DNA of 64,000 nucleotides from Macrocystis pyrifera (taxonomy: Eukaryota; Sar; Phaeophyceae; Laminariales; Laminariaceae): positions 11,264,774 through 11,328,773 of the forward strand of contig JASSKH010000015.1 in assembly GCA_031763025.1 (NCBI GenBank), in the 5' to 3' direction. The position numbers and the translations under genes were made by a program. Position 1 is the stretch's first letter. Each line of letters begins with the position of its first letter. Under the pieces are notes generated by a model. It saw nothing but the letters and a program-made list of their open reading frames with translations, had not been told where the DNA came from and did no database searches. Below, in pieces: positions 1 to 9,880 of this stretch.

Positions 1-170
1 ATGATACACAATCTTCGCCGGCCGGTCAGGTTGCCGTGTACAGGCGACGTTGTGCTTTTTTGCATCGACACCTTTCCCTCTCAAGTCTGTTAGCGAGGTG
101 TATAGAGGGGACGGAGGAGCACGCAGGAAGGAGTGTGTTGCCAAATTGGTTAGCGTAGGCGTTTCGTCAA
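1..170 (+). repeat. Dispersed repeat fragment at the window start
   Basis: This segment resembles 25636-25805 and its duplicate at 55391-55560. Shared landmarks are GGGTTGCC/AGGTTGCC, the string GGCATCGACACCT or a close variant, TCCCAAGTCT/TCTCAAGTCT and a GGGGACGG block, all in the same order. The copies have diverged, so this is an old dispersed repeat, not part of the recent duplication. No coding signal is evident. The next 30 bases, before the local direct repeat at 201, hold nothing recognisable. Confidence 0.5.
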
Positions 171-200
171 CATATACATCGGCTTCGAAATAGAACTATT

Positions 201-466
201 AATAATAGGGATTTGCAACCAAACTCCGTACATCGAAGTTTTAGGATACTACCACTACTGCTAGATGCAAAGAAACGATATTCCAGAGCTTTAGCTATTA
301 CGGGGGTCCATAGTTAACAGGACCTATGGTGTACATAAAAACCTATATATTTACGTATTTTTACTAACAATATTTGGTCCTGTTAACTATGGACCCCCGT
401 AATAATAGGGATTTGCAACCAAACTCCGTATATCGAAGTTTTAGGATACTACCACTACTGCTAGAG
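201..466 (+). repeat. Local direct duplication split by a MITE
   Basis: The segment 203-265 (beginning AATAATAGGGATTTGC and ending ACTACTGCTAG) recurs almost exactly at 404-466. A fold-back MITE lies between the two copies. The text that follows the first copy (GATGCAAAGAAACGATATTC, from 265) reappears only after the long A run at 829. The second copy is therefore interrupted by the SINE-like insertion described at 467-828, and the first copy preserves the empty site. Confidence 0.75.
298..402 (+). mobile_element. Fold-back MITE (family 1), reference copy
   Basis: This is a 105-bp non-autonomous element with a perfect terminal inverted repeat of about 27 bp. The arms start TTACGGGGGTCCATAGTTAA on the left and its reverse complement on the right. 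A TA dinucleotide lies outside each end (296-297 and 403-404), the target duplication expected for Tc1/mariner-type transposition. The centre is AT-rich, with ACCTATATATTTAC near the middle. No ORF is carried, so mobilisation would need a transposase encoded elsewhere. This copy is one of the least decayed in the window. Confidence 0.85.
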
Positions 467-792
467 TACGTAATCATACCGGCGTCCCCGGTGGCTTGGT
501 AGGTGGTCCGCGAGCCTATCAAGATCAATTTCGTGAGTTCGAGTCTCACCGAGTGCATGCTCATAGGGACTTTTTCTTGCATAAAATTGATTAGCGGAAA
601 GCGCGAGAGCGTGAGTTAGCTGTACATTCGATGCAAATCGACGAGCAGTGGGAATGCTGAACCCTATGCGCGATAAAAACTAAAGGCACGTACCGGGGGG
701 GAGAAGGGACTACACCTGTGACCACGGCTTGTCCAGAAGATCGTCGAGGGTAAAACCTCCTACGAGTGGGCTGGAAAGTAAAAGTGATGATG

Positions 793-828
<36 letters not shown>
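467..828 (+). mobile_element. SINE-like retroposed insertion with a long A tail
   Basis: The head carries a good match to a Pol III A box (TGGCTTGGTAGG at about 493-504) and to a B box inside GAGTTCGAGTCTC at about 536-548. The B box sits in a perfect 5-bp stem, GTGAG/CTCAC, like a tRNA T arm. No acceptor stem can be built, so this is not an intact tRNA gene. The 3' end is an uninterrupted run of over 40 A at about 785-828. The sequence after the tail continues the text that is contiguous in the empty-site copy at 263-286. Any target duplication is only 2-4 bp. Confidence 0.5.
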
Positions 829-830
<2 letters not shown>

Positions 831-1041
831 TGCAAAGAAACGATATTCCAGAACTTTTCAGCCTGTCTTTACTTGTTTTTGGGCCCAACAGCTTACTAAC
901 CCTCCGGGGAAGGGCATATATATGCCGACCCGTGGGTTCTTTGGTTACGTCCCGACAAGACTTGTGACATCCGCCTGGCGAGCAGTAAACTTCCCGTGAA
1001 AGTCATTGCGGGATCGGTGATTTACTCGCCGTACTACTGCT

Positions 1042-1135
1042 GTGTGTGTGTGTGTGTTTCTTCACATTAAACCGTTCTTCTACTCGTCGACATCCAGCAA
1101 GCCCAGTGTCCGTGCTGATTCTTCACCCTAGAAAG
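1042..1135 (+). repeat. Dispersed repeat family R, copy 1
   Basis: A short TG run is followed by TTCTTCACATTAAACCG and a block ending CCGTGCTGATTCTTCACCC. The reverse complement of nearly the same text lies at 16547-16625. More diverged members lie at 12025-12115 (plus) and 20235-20325 (minus), sharing TTCTTCA, TTAAACC and GCAGTGTT landmarks. No protein is indicated. The stretch 853-1041 holds nothing recognisable. Confidence 0.6.
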
Positions 1136-1374
1136 ATACGAGCTCTGTGGTCACAGACTACGACACAGAGATAACACACCGTGATGCATTAATAGCCTAC
1201 GTAATACCATGCCTTCGCACTATAGGTGCGGCCGACACAACATACATACATACGCCAGCAACCAAAATACACCATAAAGAAAGAGAAGCAACGAAGAAAC
1301 CAAACCGAAAAAGAACAAGAAAAAGAAAAAGAAAAGGGGAAGAATCCCAAAGGCTCCGGCGTGAGTGTCGAAAT

Positions 1375-1689
1375 ATTTCAGCTTTTTTTGGGAATCGTTT
1401 GCGCTGCTGGCTCGCAACTTCGAGTCCACGAAAACACCTTGCGAGTTGCTTCTGTCTGCCCACCACTGCAGTCTGGCACACCCGCCGCCCTCAAACACCC
1501 GATCAGGAGCGTCAATCAATTCTGCCAGCTGTAGCTTCCCGTGAAGATCCGTTATTTTTTCTATGTTTTTGCCCCCCAACGCTCGACCAATTTCGACCTC
1601 TCACTGCAGCACCTTCAAGTCGAAGTGTAGGCCTCTGTTGAGATAGCGCGGAAGGCCAATCGCAAGAGTAGCACAAGCAGATGTGATTA
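1375..1689 (+). repeat. Dispersed repeat family X, copy 1 (partial)
   Basis: This segment is homologous to parts of 3770-4600 and 9080-9880. Conserved landmarks are CTCGCAACTTCGA, GTCTGGCAC and GTGTAGGCCTCTGT. Conceptual translations on both strands stay similar among the three copies; the plus frame repeatedly shows a LPTTAVWHTRRP-like string. The true coding strand, if any, cannot be decided. The copy stops where the MITE at 1690 begins. A lysine- and arginine-rich low-complexity stretch (AGAAAAAG-type repeats) lies at about 1270-1345. Confidence 0.55.
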
Positions 1690-1794
1690 TTACGGGTGTC
1701 CATAGTTAATAGGACCTACGGTATACATAAAAACCTATATATTTACCTATTTTTACTAACAATATTTGGTCCTATTTACTATGGTCCCCCGTAA
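1690..1794 (+). mobile_element. Fold-back MITE family 1
   Basis: A 105-bp copy in the same orientation as the one at 298. It starts TTACGGGTGTCCATAG and ends CTATGGTCCCCCGTAA, with TA on both sides (1688-1689 and 1795-1796). Scattered substitutions in the arms show it is older than the reference copy. Confidence 0.8.
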
Positions 1795-2051
1795 TATACG
1801 CTTTTGGGTCTCACCCACCCTCTCATAGGCAAGGGGGAAAAAGATGGGTGCCCTACGGACTATTTGAAGAGCACACTGAAACGAGCGCCAACAACGAGGT
1901 ATGGCACGCATCGCGGAGGGCGAACATGATAATTGTTTTAGGGATGTTGTACCCGGAGGTCCGCCAGCCAAGTTGACTTTTTTTGCTACACCAGAGGGTT
2001 AACTCTTCGCAAGTTAAGGTCGGGATCGTCAGGACGTTACTGTTGCTCCTA

Positions 2052-2161
2052 TTAAGGGGGGCCATAGTGAATAAGACCCAATGTTGTTATTAATAGTAAA
2101 AATAGAAAATACATAGGTTTTTGTATGTACCTTAGGTTCTATTGACTATGGTCCCCCGTAA
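2052..2161 (-). mobile_element. Fold-back MITE family 1, inverted
   Basis: A 110-bp copy in the opposite orientation: the AAAAATAG...ATAGGTTTTT core is inverted relative to the copy at 298. The left arm is TTAAGGGGGGCCATAGT and the right arm CTATGGTCCCCCGTAA. TA is present on the left, but the right flank is CC, so the target duplication is lost or mutated. The stretch between the previous MITE and this one (1795-2051) contains no recognisable gene. Confidence 0.75.
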
Positions 2162-2934
2162 CCGAATACGTGTCACAATGTCCGGCGTTGCTTCATGTAG
2201 CGCGATTTATTTTTATACTCGTAGTGCGGTACAACTATTAATACACATATATTTATATACATGTAAACGATGCGGAAACAACGATCAACCAGTTCTACGT
2301 CACTCCGTATTTTTTTTTTTCGCTCTATCGCAGAGGATCCTGGTGAAACGCTGTCGATCCATTCTAGCGACGGACTTGCGAGCAAATTCACGACCCGGGC
2401 ACACGGGAGAACATAAATATGTACGCGCTGCCGCAGCTCCAAACCTCGAAGTTGGCACTAAACAAGGTCTTACATTCGCCACACGGACAAACAGTTACCT
2501 ACTACGCATATAGAGCGAGTCGCCATATTATATAGGCACGGTACTTCAGAAAGCGTGACCCCTCGCACGTGTGAGGTTTAGCAGCTAGGCGAGTACGGCT
2601 ATACAGCAGTACACGACATGTGTTAAAAAAAAATGGTACCGGTCAATAATTTCAGGCTGAAATATTTATCTAGAAACTTGAGAAAACTGCGGTTATTTAT
2701 GCATCTGTGCTCAGGGAGGAACGCCACTCTATTCCTCTATACACTTCAGTATGCCCTGAAGAACTTATGCTAAACGTCTGCAAAACATAGTAAGCCGTGA
2801 GGCGCAGCCAAAGCAGGAGATTATTTGCTACTGTCGTGTACTGTATGAGGACTTCGACCCGCCTTCTACTACTACCGTAGGCCGCCTGATAATGAGACCA
2901 CGACAGCAACGACAATTCCAAGGTACTTCCCGGT
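2162..2934. other. Stretch without recognisable genes
   Basis: I see no motif-bearing ORF or known element here. The open frames are short and overlap on both strands. The sequence is ordinary mixed-composition DNA with short A and T runs. Confidence 0.4.
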
Positions 2935-3330
2935 CAAAGAATCTCAGGGTTTTTTCGGTGCGGTATTTCCTAACGGACCGGTGCGGTTCAGTGTGGTGAA
3001 CAGCACCGCACGCACGGTTGAAGTTTCTGTTTCCCTCTTTGAACCCGCACCACACCGCACCGTATATTTTACTAGATCGGAAGACCGTTCCGAACCGCAC
3101 CGTAGGACATGCAATGGCTTCGAACTGCACTGCTGTAAGGTTCACGATATCTGAAACCCGCACCGAACCGCACCGGAGGTTTTAGAATTTCTGCAAACTG
3201 CACCAAACCGCACCGTGGAACACGAGAAAAAAACGAACCTGCAGCGTAAGGTTCACGAAATCTGGAAAACCGCACCGAACCCGACCGTGGCAACACCATC
3301 TGGACCGCACCGCACCGTTTGCATCAAGTT
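2935..3330 (+). repeat. AACCGCACCG-rich repeat block, old copy
   Basis: Many variants of the decamer AACCGCACCG are packed here, often in pairs. They are separated by phrases such as GGTTCACGA(A/T)ATCTG and GGTTTTA. The same arrangement recurs several times in 28950-33770 and its duplicate 59238-63196, so this is a detached, more decayed member. Short overlapping frames with alternating Arg, Ser and Gly are a by-product of the repeat. Confidence 0.7.
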
Positions 3331-3769
3331 CGGGTGACAAAAACCGTAGATCGGCTATTTCTCGTTGCGCCTCACTTGAAACCGTAGACGAACGGCGATC
3401 CCGTCGCCGGTAGAACCGTTTTATGGGCTCACGGTTTCGAACGGTTTATGACGGTTTCTGCACGGTTTGGTGTCAAATCTGTTCCCGCTAACTTGGGCGA
3501 ATAGCTCACCTCGTCGGCCCGGTTTAGCAGGTACCATACAACATACAGCTGTCACACACATATACGTGATATATAGACATACTAGTAACAACTGGTGGTA
3601 TTGAAGCGCGACCTCAATAATGCCTGCAGTAGTCTTATCTGCGATGCATCATGCTGGGCGAATACAAATCATTCTGTATTGTGCTGAGCCAACACGAACG
3701 AACATCTACGTACGTATGCGATGGTATGTTGCCGTGTCGTTTGGGCTCAGGGTGTGTCGAAACACGCTG
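3331..3769. other. Stretch without recognisable genes
   Basis: No supported gene. The segment 3595-3700 (GCGCGACCTCAATAATGCCTG and onwards) resembles 30427-30530, where the same GCGCGGCCTCAGTAATACCTG block follows the repeat array. It is therefore another dispersed copy. Confidence 0.4.
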
Positions 3770-4600
3770 TTAATAGCACGCTCAGGAACCCGTCGTCAAA
3801 CACCCGCGTGTAAGAGTTTCGGCAACATACCATACGACTTGGAATTAGAGTGAGGGATTCGCAAATAAGATATGTATGTCGTGGTTGTAGAATGGTTGAC
3901 GCTAATGTACGAGAATCCTGACCTCTTTAGCCCATGTTTGCGCTTTTTTGGGCACGATGATTGCTACCCCTCATGGGAACATAGTTTTGCGCCCAGCAGC
4001 ATCTTCGACGACGACTTCCTGAAAGAGACATACCACCCGCCTGGATAATATCAATCTTCTAATGAAGGCCACTTCTTAATCGGTGATGTAGCCAAGGTGA
4101 TATGTTTGCTCCCTTGCGTGAAATGAAACATTTTTAGCGTGTTTGCGAGGTTAATGTGGTACTCGCTCGCAACTTCGAACACACGAAAACGCATCGCGAG
4201 TCGTTTTCGGCTGCCTGCGATTGCCGTCTGGCACGCCCGACGCCCTCGCAGATCCCGTCATGAGCATCCTCCAATCTCGCCGACTGTAGTTCACTGTGAT
4301 GAGCTGTAGCTGTCCGCGAAGCGCAAAAATTCATTCGGGGGTTGATTTTTTGTCTCAATTTGTGCACCCCAAATCTCGACCAACTTCGACCACTGGAGCA
4401 CCTCTTAGTCGAGGTGTAGGCCTCTGTCGAGAACCCGTGGGGGATCAATCTTGGGAGAAACACAAGCTGCTGTGATGAACCTGTAACAAGCCACCGGGTC
4501 GTTCTCCGGTAAGCACGAACCAGCCGAACTTCTAAACGCAGCGTGTCAAGATAGTGATGTATTTTTTATTGTTTTCTGTTCCGATAAACATCTAGAGATT
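3770..4600 (+). repeat. Dispersed repeat family X, copy 2 (longest)
   Basis: Homologous to 9080-9880 over most of its length and to 1375-1689 in part. Shared landmarks are CGCTCAGGAA, TAATTAGAGTGAGGGA or a variant, TGCTCCCTTGCGTGAAATGAAAC, CATGAGCATCC, GTCGAGGTGTAGGCCTCTGT and GCAGCGTGTCAAGATAG. Both copies keep the same order with small indels. The minus-strand translation at about 4140-4460 and the plus-strand translation both stay partly open, but stops differ between copies, so I do not call a gene. Downstream 4601-4825 shows nothing recognisable. Confidence 0.6.
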
Positions 4601-4825
4601 AGAGTGACCGGAAACCCGGGGACCACGGGACGCTTGGGGTGCCAGCGTGGCCTTCACGACTTTGGGCCTGCTTTAGGTGTTAACCCTTTATTTAGGATCG
4701 CAGTCCCGTTTTGGGCACACACTACTTGGAATTTGACTGGCTAGTCCCGAAACGGAGACTGCGGTCCTAAAAGAGGTTAAGGTCGGCACTTTCGTTGTGG
4801 AGACGAAACGCTTGAATTTCGACTA

Positions 4826-4930
4826 CTACTGGAGACCATAGTAAACAGGACCTGCTGTAATCTCCAAAACCTATATATTTACCTATTTTTACCGGAAATA
4901 TTTGGTCCTATATACTAATGTTCCCCGTAA
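4826..4930 (+). mobile_element. Fold-back MITE family 1, decayed
   Basis: A 105-bp copy with arms CTACTGGAGACCATAGT and a right end of TTCCCCGTAA. TA lies just left at 4824-4825; the right flank is TC. The CCTATATATTTACC core is intact, which identifies the family. Confidence 0.7.
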
Positions 4931-5188
4931 TCAGAAGTACTGTAGGTTTACGTACAGTGCAGTAGTAAAAGGGGTACACTTGTTCTGGAAACCGCCGGGC
5001 AAGGGCTATTCACACCGCAGGAAGAAATAAAGGTGGTCGATCGGCAAGCCGACGACCCAGGCAGCGACGATTGGGCCGCGGCGCCAGCAAAAGAGGCTTA
5101 GGAAAACTAACTACAAAGCAACAATTGTTTGAGGAATGATCCTGGTGGACCTGATTCTGATGCGATCGGGATCACATCGACGGGCCAA

Positions 5189-5250
5189 AGCGAGATGTCA
5201 CCCAGTACCCCCCCAAACGCGAGATGTCACCCAGTATCCCCCCGCCGTTG
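5189..5250 (+). repeat. Short tandem duplication
   Basis: The string CGAGATGTCACCCAGTA followed by a C run occurs twice, spaced about 28 bp apart. The paralogous segment near 34015 has a single, diverged version, so this doubling is private to copy 1. Confidence 0.6.
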
Positions 5251-5394
5251 AAAGCGGAGGAACAGGGGGGTTATCAGCGAAGGTGTCCGCCCGCTGCGTA
5301 AGTAGGTGAACGGGTGCTCCTGCTGATGTCTCCGCGGGAACGGGTACACTGCGTGTATGCCCGGTACGAGATGCTGCCGCTTGGGAGCGGCGTT

Positions 5395-5650
5395 GAGGTG
5401 TACAGCACAGCGCGAAGCCTACGAAAGGGATGCGTATGGTGCAATAGAAAACGGTGTACTAGTCTAGATCGCGTTCATTGTCGAGCGCGGTGAAAATTCT
5501 GCCGCAAGGCCCGTCTGAGGGGGGGGAGACAGTGGAGATTACTGCTCCAGAATACTTTAGCGCGGACCGCGAAAAAATCAGAAATGTGGACGCTGCTACC
5601 GGGCACGCCTTGATGGACCTTGCGTGAAATCTTGCGTTTCGGAAGGTGGC
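5395..5650 (+). pseudogene. Possible exon remnant, conserved with 34230-34440
   Basis: Read in the frame that is open in the paralogous block at 34103-34627 (plus), this copy translates to a similar string, with IAFIVE here against IAFIIE there, then ETVEI against KTVEI. Here, however, there are two in-frame stops, a TAG just before IAFIVE and a TGA about 16 codons later. It may be a dead exon, or the conserved reading may lie on the other strand, which also stays open. Function unknown. Confidence 0.3.
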
Positions 5651-6282
5651 TTGCAATGTCCGAATCAATGGTCGGTTGCGCAATGTTCGGATCGTCCCAC
5701 ACGTTGCAGGAACCTTGGGTGATTTTGTATTTTTACATTTCGAACGGTGTCGAGAACATCCATACCGTTCCGGGCTTGCGCAAGCTATCGACTTAGTCCA
5801 CGCTCTTAGAGCTCTTAAAGACCTTGGGCGATAATTTACCTTGCAAAAAGTTCTCAGAAGGTGACGAATTTAAGACTGTCCACCCAGAAGGGAGGAGGTC
5901 CGTCCACGCCTGAGGTAGTAGTTGTTTTTCGTCTCTACACATCCTGCTGAGTGTATTATGGTTTTTCCTATTGTCAAGCCAGGGTCAGCCGATGGCCCAG
6001 GTCAAGGGGGCGGGGTACCGTCTGCACCATTGATGGGACAAAGGCTTGCCAGCTCCCCTCGCCATCTGGCTCCGCCGAATTTTGAAGGGATACTGTTAAT
6101 TGGCAACAACACACAAGCCTACGACGGAGGGACTGTTCCCCGGTTCTGGTCGTTCATCATGCACTACGTTTGCTCTCTCTCTCTGATGTACTCTGATACT
6201 TTCTCGTACGCCCCTCGTTTTCCCCCCCTACTACCCTCTTTGCTCACCTCGCCGTCGTCTCCACCATTCCACCGACCCCCAG

Positions 6283-7312
6283 TTGATGCGACCGACCCCT
6301 TCGAACCTTCCAACGTCCAAGCCTTCGTTGAGCAACAGTTCCTGGACTTCTTCACTGACTGCGAAGCATTTGCTGACAGTTTTACCAAGGTGATGAAAAG
6401 AGGAAGTGTTGACTTCGATTGATTGACCAAGGATATGTGACTGCGTGTTCTTGTTTCTCTGTCCCTCTCTCTTCCTCTATCCGCCTCTCTCCCTCTCGTA
6501 TTTCTCTCTCTCCGGGGTTAGCGAAGGAAGGCTGCGATTGGACTAAACGTCGTTGACTACTACTGTATTGGCATCCCCACTAGGCATGGCGCCCTTCCGT
6601 GAGTCCGTCCACCTCCAGCTTTGTGTTACAAGTGACATGTCCTCCCCATCGAAGTACCTGCAGCGTATGACTGCGTTACGTTTTCCAGGCAAGCTACCAT
6701 TGCATTTTGGGCAATCCCGGCCCGCACCCACAGAAGCTATTACGGGGGACTACAGCTATCCGGACCCATTATATACACAAAAACCTACATATTCAAGTAT
6801 TTTGACAAAACATACCTGGTAGTATATGTTCTGGGGAAAAAAGTGTACGACGGCGTGCCGCACCCAGCCAAATCACACACAAAGGCACAGAACGGGACAA
6901 GGGTGACGAAACGGCCGGCGAGCTGGGTGCCAGTTGTCTCCTGCGTGGTGGGTCATGCAAGCGTGGCAGCAACACGACAAGTCAAATGTCGTCGAACCCT
7001 CCCCACTTCGTACCGTTTACTCTACCTAATACCTCGAACCTTTCATTTTTGCGTGGATAAGCGTCTCCGCAGACAGCTTGTATCGGTGTCGCTACGTAGC
7101 CATCACGCCGACAAGTACTATGTGCTTACCTTTTCTCGCCTCGCGATTGATGTCGCCGGCGGCTCTCAACACGTTTCATTTTGGATTATGTTGGTTTGCT
7201 CTCGAATAGACAGACCGACAGACATGTCAGACAAACATGCGCACCTTTGTCGCAAACGATATTCACGTGCCATGTATAATGTATCGTTTCTTATCGTTTG
7301 ATCACTTGCTCT

Positions 7313-7352
<40 letters not shown>

Positions 7353-7775
7353 TCCGTTTCCATGCACGCGCCATGCAACGCAACGCCGCGCCACGTTCGC
7401 ACGCCAAACTAACCGAAACAGAAATTTGACTACGATGACACCTTTCGTATCTCTGACTCCAAGGAGGAGCTGCTCGATTTGTGCCGCGAGACCGAGGGAA
7501 CCGTGAACGAGGTCCACACCGGCCTCTCCATAAAACCCGGGTCCTTTCCCTCCCCGAGGTACGACTACATCGCAATTACCGGTACGCAATCAGTGTGCCT
7601 GGACCTCGGCGACGGCAATGGCCTCCAGCCGATCTGCTTCGACTTTGTCATCACCGAGATGCTCAAATCCCGGAGGAGGGCGCCCCTCGGCCTCAAGTCC
7701 GAGAACTGGACGGGTTATTACAACGTCCTCCTCGGTTCGTGCGCGGGCTTCGAGCCCCTGGACTGCGCTGTCTGA
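6283..7775 (+). CDS. Two-exon gene of unknown function, copy 1 (3' exons)
   Basis: I infer two exons. Exon A is 6283-6389, after a pyrimidine-rich tract and CCCAG, with donor CCAAG|GTGATG. Exon B is 7422-7775, acceptor AAACAG, ending in TGA. The paralogue at 36265-37763 has exons of exactly the same lengths (107 and 354 nt) with the same borders and phases. Exon A encodes FEPSNVQAFVE and FLDFFTDCEAFA motifs. Exon B encodes ISDSKEELLDLC, PRYDYIAITG, LDLGDGNGLQPICFDFVI and LKSENWTG motifs. Many differences between copies fall at third codon positions, which supports coding. Exon A needs one base from an upstream exon that I could not identify, so the 5' end is missing from this call. The 1,032-nt intron contains a run of 36 C. 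No family is recognised. Confidence 0.6.
6436..6520 (+). repeat. CT-rich microsatellite
   Basis: A pyrimidine tract built of TCTCT, CCTCT and CTCTC repeats lies inside the intron of the two-exon gene. An equivalent tract occurs in the paralogous intron at about 36434-36486. Confidence 0.7.
6740..6838 (+). mobile_element. Fold-back MITE family 1 remnant in the intron
   Basis: The left arm TTACGGGGGACTACAG and the AAAAACCTACATATTC core are recognisable; TA precedes it at 6738-6739. The right arm has decayed to GTATATGTTCTGGGG. The orthologous insertion in copy 2 (36711-36815) still has both ends and both TA flanks, so the insertion predates the old duplication. Confidence 0.65.
7314..7349 (+). 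repeat. Homopolymer run of 36 C
   Basis: An uninterrupted C tract lies in the intron, about 70 bp before the exon B acceptor. Copy 2 has a shorter, interrupted tract at about 37306-37330. The minus strand could form G-quadruplex structures. The exact length is likely to be unreliable in any assembly. Confidence 0.8.
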
Positions 7776-8760
7776 TGGCGCTCGTTAGTTTATGGAGTAA
7801 CGAACGTAGATATCAAGAACCACAAGAACAACAAGAAGATCAAAACGTCTTCGAGCCCCTGCATGGACTGTATGGCATGTTAACTTTTCATGAATTTTCG
7901 TAGATACCACGTTAGATTGCGGGTTATTTTTTCAGGAAATCGCGTAGATGATCGAAAACAAACAGCCAACAAAAAAATGTAGGGAAACAGGGACTACCAC
8001 GCGTTGCTAGTTCAACATGAGGGGGGGTGGTCTCGTGAGCGTGCTTGATGGCTGGCAAGCCCTTGCACGCTCTTAAGAGGGGGTATGCTCATAGCATAGC
8101 CATAGACCCTCGCTCAAGAGGGGACGGAGTAACATGGCTACGAGATCTATATATATATGTATGTGCTACAGTAAACAAGAGAGAGAAAGAGAGAGAGAGA
8201 CGGCCCACTGATACTGCTGTTGTAGATATTGCTTGAGGGGGCTTATAGATGTTGTTTCCGTCAACCCGGGCTTTGCCTGCGGGACACACATCGGTTGAGA
8301 ATACAGTGGTTTCGTAGAGCGTTTGGATGGTTAGACGCTATACGAGTTCGGAGGTACACTTTCCCATCTTAGAATAGCGTCAATGATGGAAAATAAACAT
8401 ATTTCAGCTATTCAGTTGTTTCATTATTGTCGTGCGCGTTTTCCCACCGATAGTGGGAGCAATAACCACCGACATTGATATCGCATGTGCTTTACGTAAG
8501 CACCGCGGACTCCGTGCGCGTGAGGGATTGTCATGATTGACAACTGGTGATGATGTGGGTTGGTACCTAGTTACGGCTGGTACAGACAACGCGAAGTTTC
8601 TATATTTACCATAGATACATGAGACCCTGTACGCAGCCATAGTGCTGTAAACCACGAGATCGAGATAGACCGTGGCGAGCTTTGGCATGATCCACGCAAC
8701 CTACCATGACACCTATTTGTCGCTTCAAATGTCGTGGCCTTAGATTGAACAAACAGCAGT

Positions 8761-8886
8761 GTTAGAGGTATGATTGGAATATCAGTGGACAGTTACCATG
8801 CGGGGGGGGGTGTTTGTCAACGTGTTAGAGGTATGATTGGAATATCAGTGGACAGTTACCATGCGGGGGGGGGTGTTTGTCAACGC
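8761..8886 (+). repeat. Perfect 63-bp tandem duplication
   Basis: Two adjacent units beginning GTTAGAGGTATGATTGGAAT each contain a run of nine G and end in GTTTGTCAAC. They are essentially identical, so the duplication is recent. The related block at 21840-21925 has only one unit. Confidence 0.85.
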
Positions 8887-9079
8887 CTTCCTACTATCGT
8901 CAAAACCGGTTTGATACCGGCTGTGGACGAACCGCCGTTTCAGGACTCATGATTGATTTCGGCACGAAAGAGTCGCACCAGTGGACAGGGTTTCGTGCTG
9001 GGGGGGGGTGGTGCAGTATTCGTCAGCACCTTCAAACGACTTCTCACTTGGAATCAGACAATAACCTTGGGTAGCGCCA

Positions 9080-9880
9080 GTAGGTTTGAAGGGGCGCTAG
9101 CAGGCTCAGGAATGCGTTGTCAGGTACCCGCGCGCAGGCGTTTCGGCAAAATGCACATACGACCTGGAATAATTAGAGTGAGGGACTTACTACCCATCAT
9201 AGGAACGAAGTGTTGCGCCCAGCAGCATCTGACGACGACTCCCAAAGAGATATGTCACCCGCCAGGAAAACAGCGGACTTCTAGTGAAGGCCATTTCTTC
9301 ATCGGTGATATAGCCGTTGCGCCATCTATGCTCCCTTGCGTGAAATGAAACTTGTTTTCGCGATTTTTCAAGCTTTTCATGCTACTCGCTCCCAACTCCG
9401 AATACGCGAAACACCTCGTGGGTCGTTTCTCGCTACCTACGACTGCCGTCTGGCGCACCCGACGGCCTCACAGACCCCATCATGAGCATCCCTCATTTTC
9501 GCGGGCTGCAGTTTCATGTGAGGAGATGTATGTAGCTGTCCGCAATTGAAGTGCAAACGTTCAGTTGGGGGTTGCTTTTTGTCTCATCTTGTAAACCCCG
9601 AATTCCGACCAATCTTAACCACTGGAGCATCTCCTAGTCGAGGTGTAGGCCTCTGTTGAGAACCTGCGGAGGGTTAATCTCGAGAAAAGTGCGAGCTGCT
9701 GTGATGAACCTGAAACAAGTCACCGGGTCGCTCTCCGGTAAGCACGGACCAGCCATAGCTTTAAACGCAGCGTGTCAAGATAGCGATGTTTTTTTCGGTT
9801 CCGCTAAAACATCTAGATATAAGAGCAGCCGGAAACCCGGGGACCGGGAGACGCTTGGGTGCCAGCGTGGCTATAATGCG
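9080..9880 (+). repeat. Dispersed repeat family X, copy 3
   Basis: Matches 3770-4600 through the landmarks GCTCAGGAATGCG, AATTAGAGTGAGGGAC, TCCCTTGCGTGAAATGAAAC, CATCATGAGCATCC, TAGTCGAGGTGTAGGCC and GCAGCGTGTCAAGATAGCGATG. Indels of a few bases break any shared frame. I see no intact gene. Confidence 0.6.

Larger units (their letters stand above)
4943..8647 (+). repeat. Old segmental duplication, copy 1
   Basis: This block is colinear with 33767-38624. Matching points include TAGGTTTACGTACAGTGCAG (4943/33767), the GATGTCTCCGCGGGAACGGG block, the GTCCAAGCC exon, a poly-C intron, the AACTGGACGGG exon and the region ending TACATGA(G/A)ACCCT. Divergence is high in noncoding parts and lower in the two exons. 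A third partial copy, 63195-64000, is part of the recent duplication. Copy 2 carries extra sequence between about 34640 and 35890 that has no clear match here. Confidence 0.8.

Noticed and set aside
485..560. Intact tRNA gene
   Set aside because: A and B boxes and a T-arm stem are present, but no acceptor stem pairs and the anticodon arm does not fold. A SINE head fits better.
7302..7589. Minus-strand gene over exon B
   Set aside because: The frame is open in both paralogues, but the differences between copies fall mainly at third positions of the plus frame.
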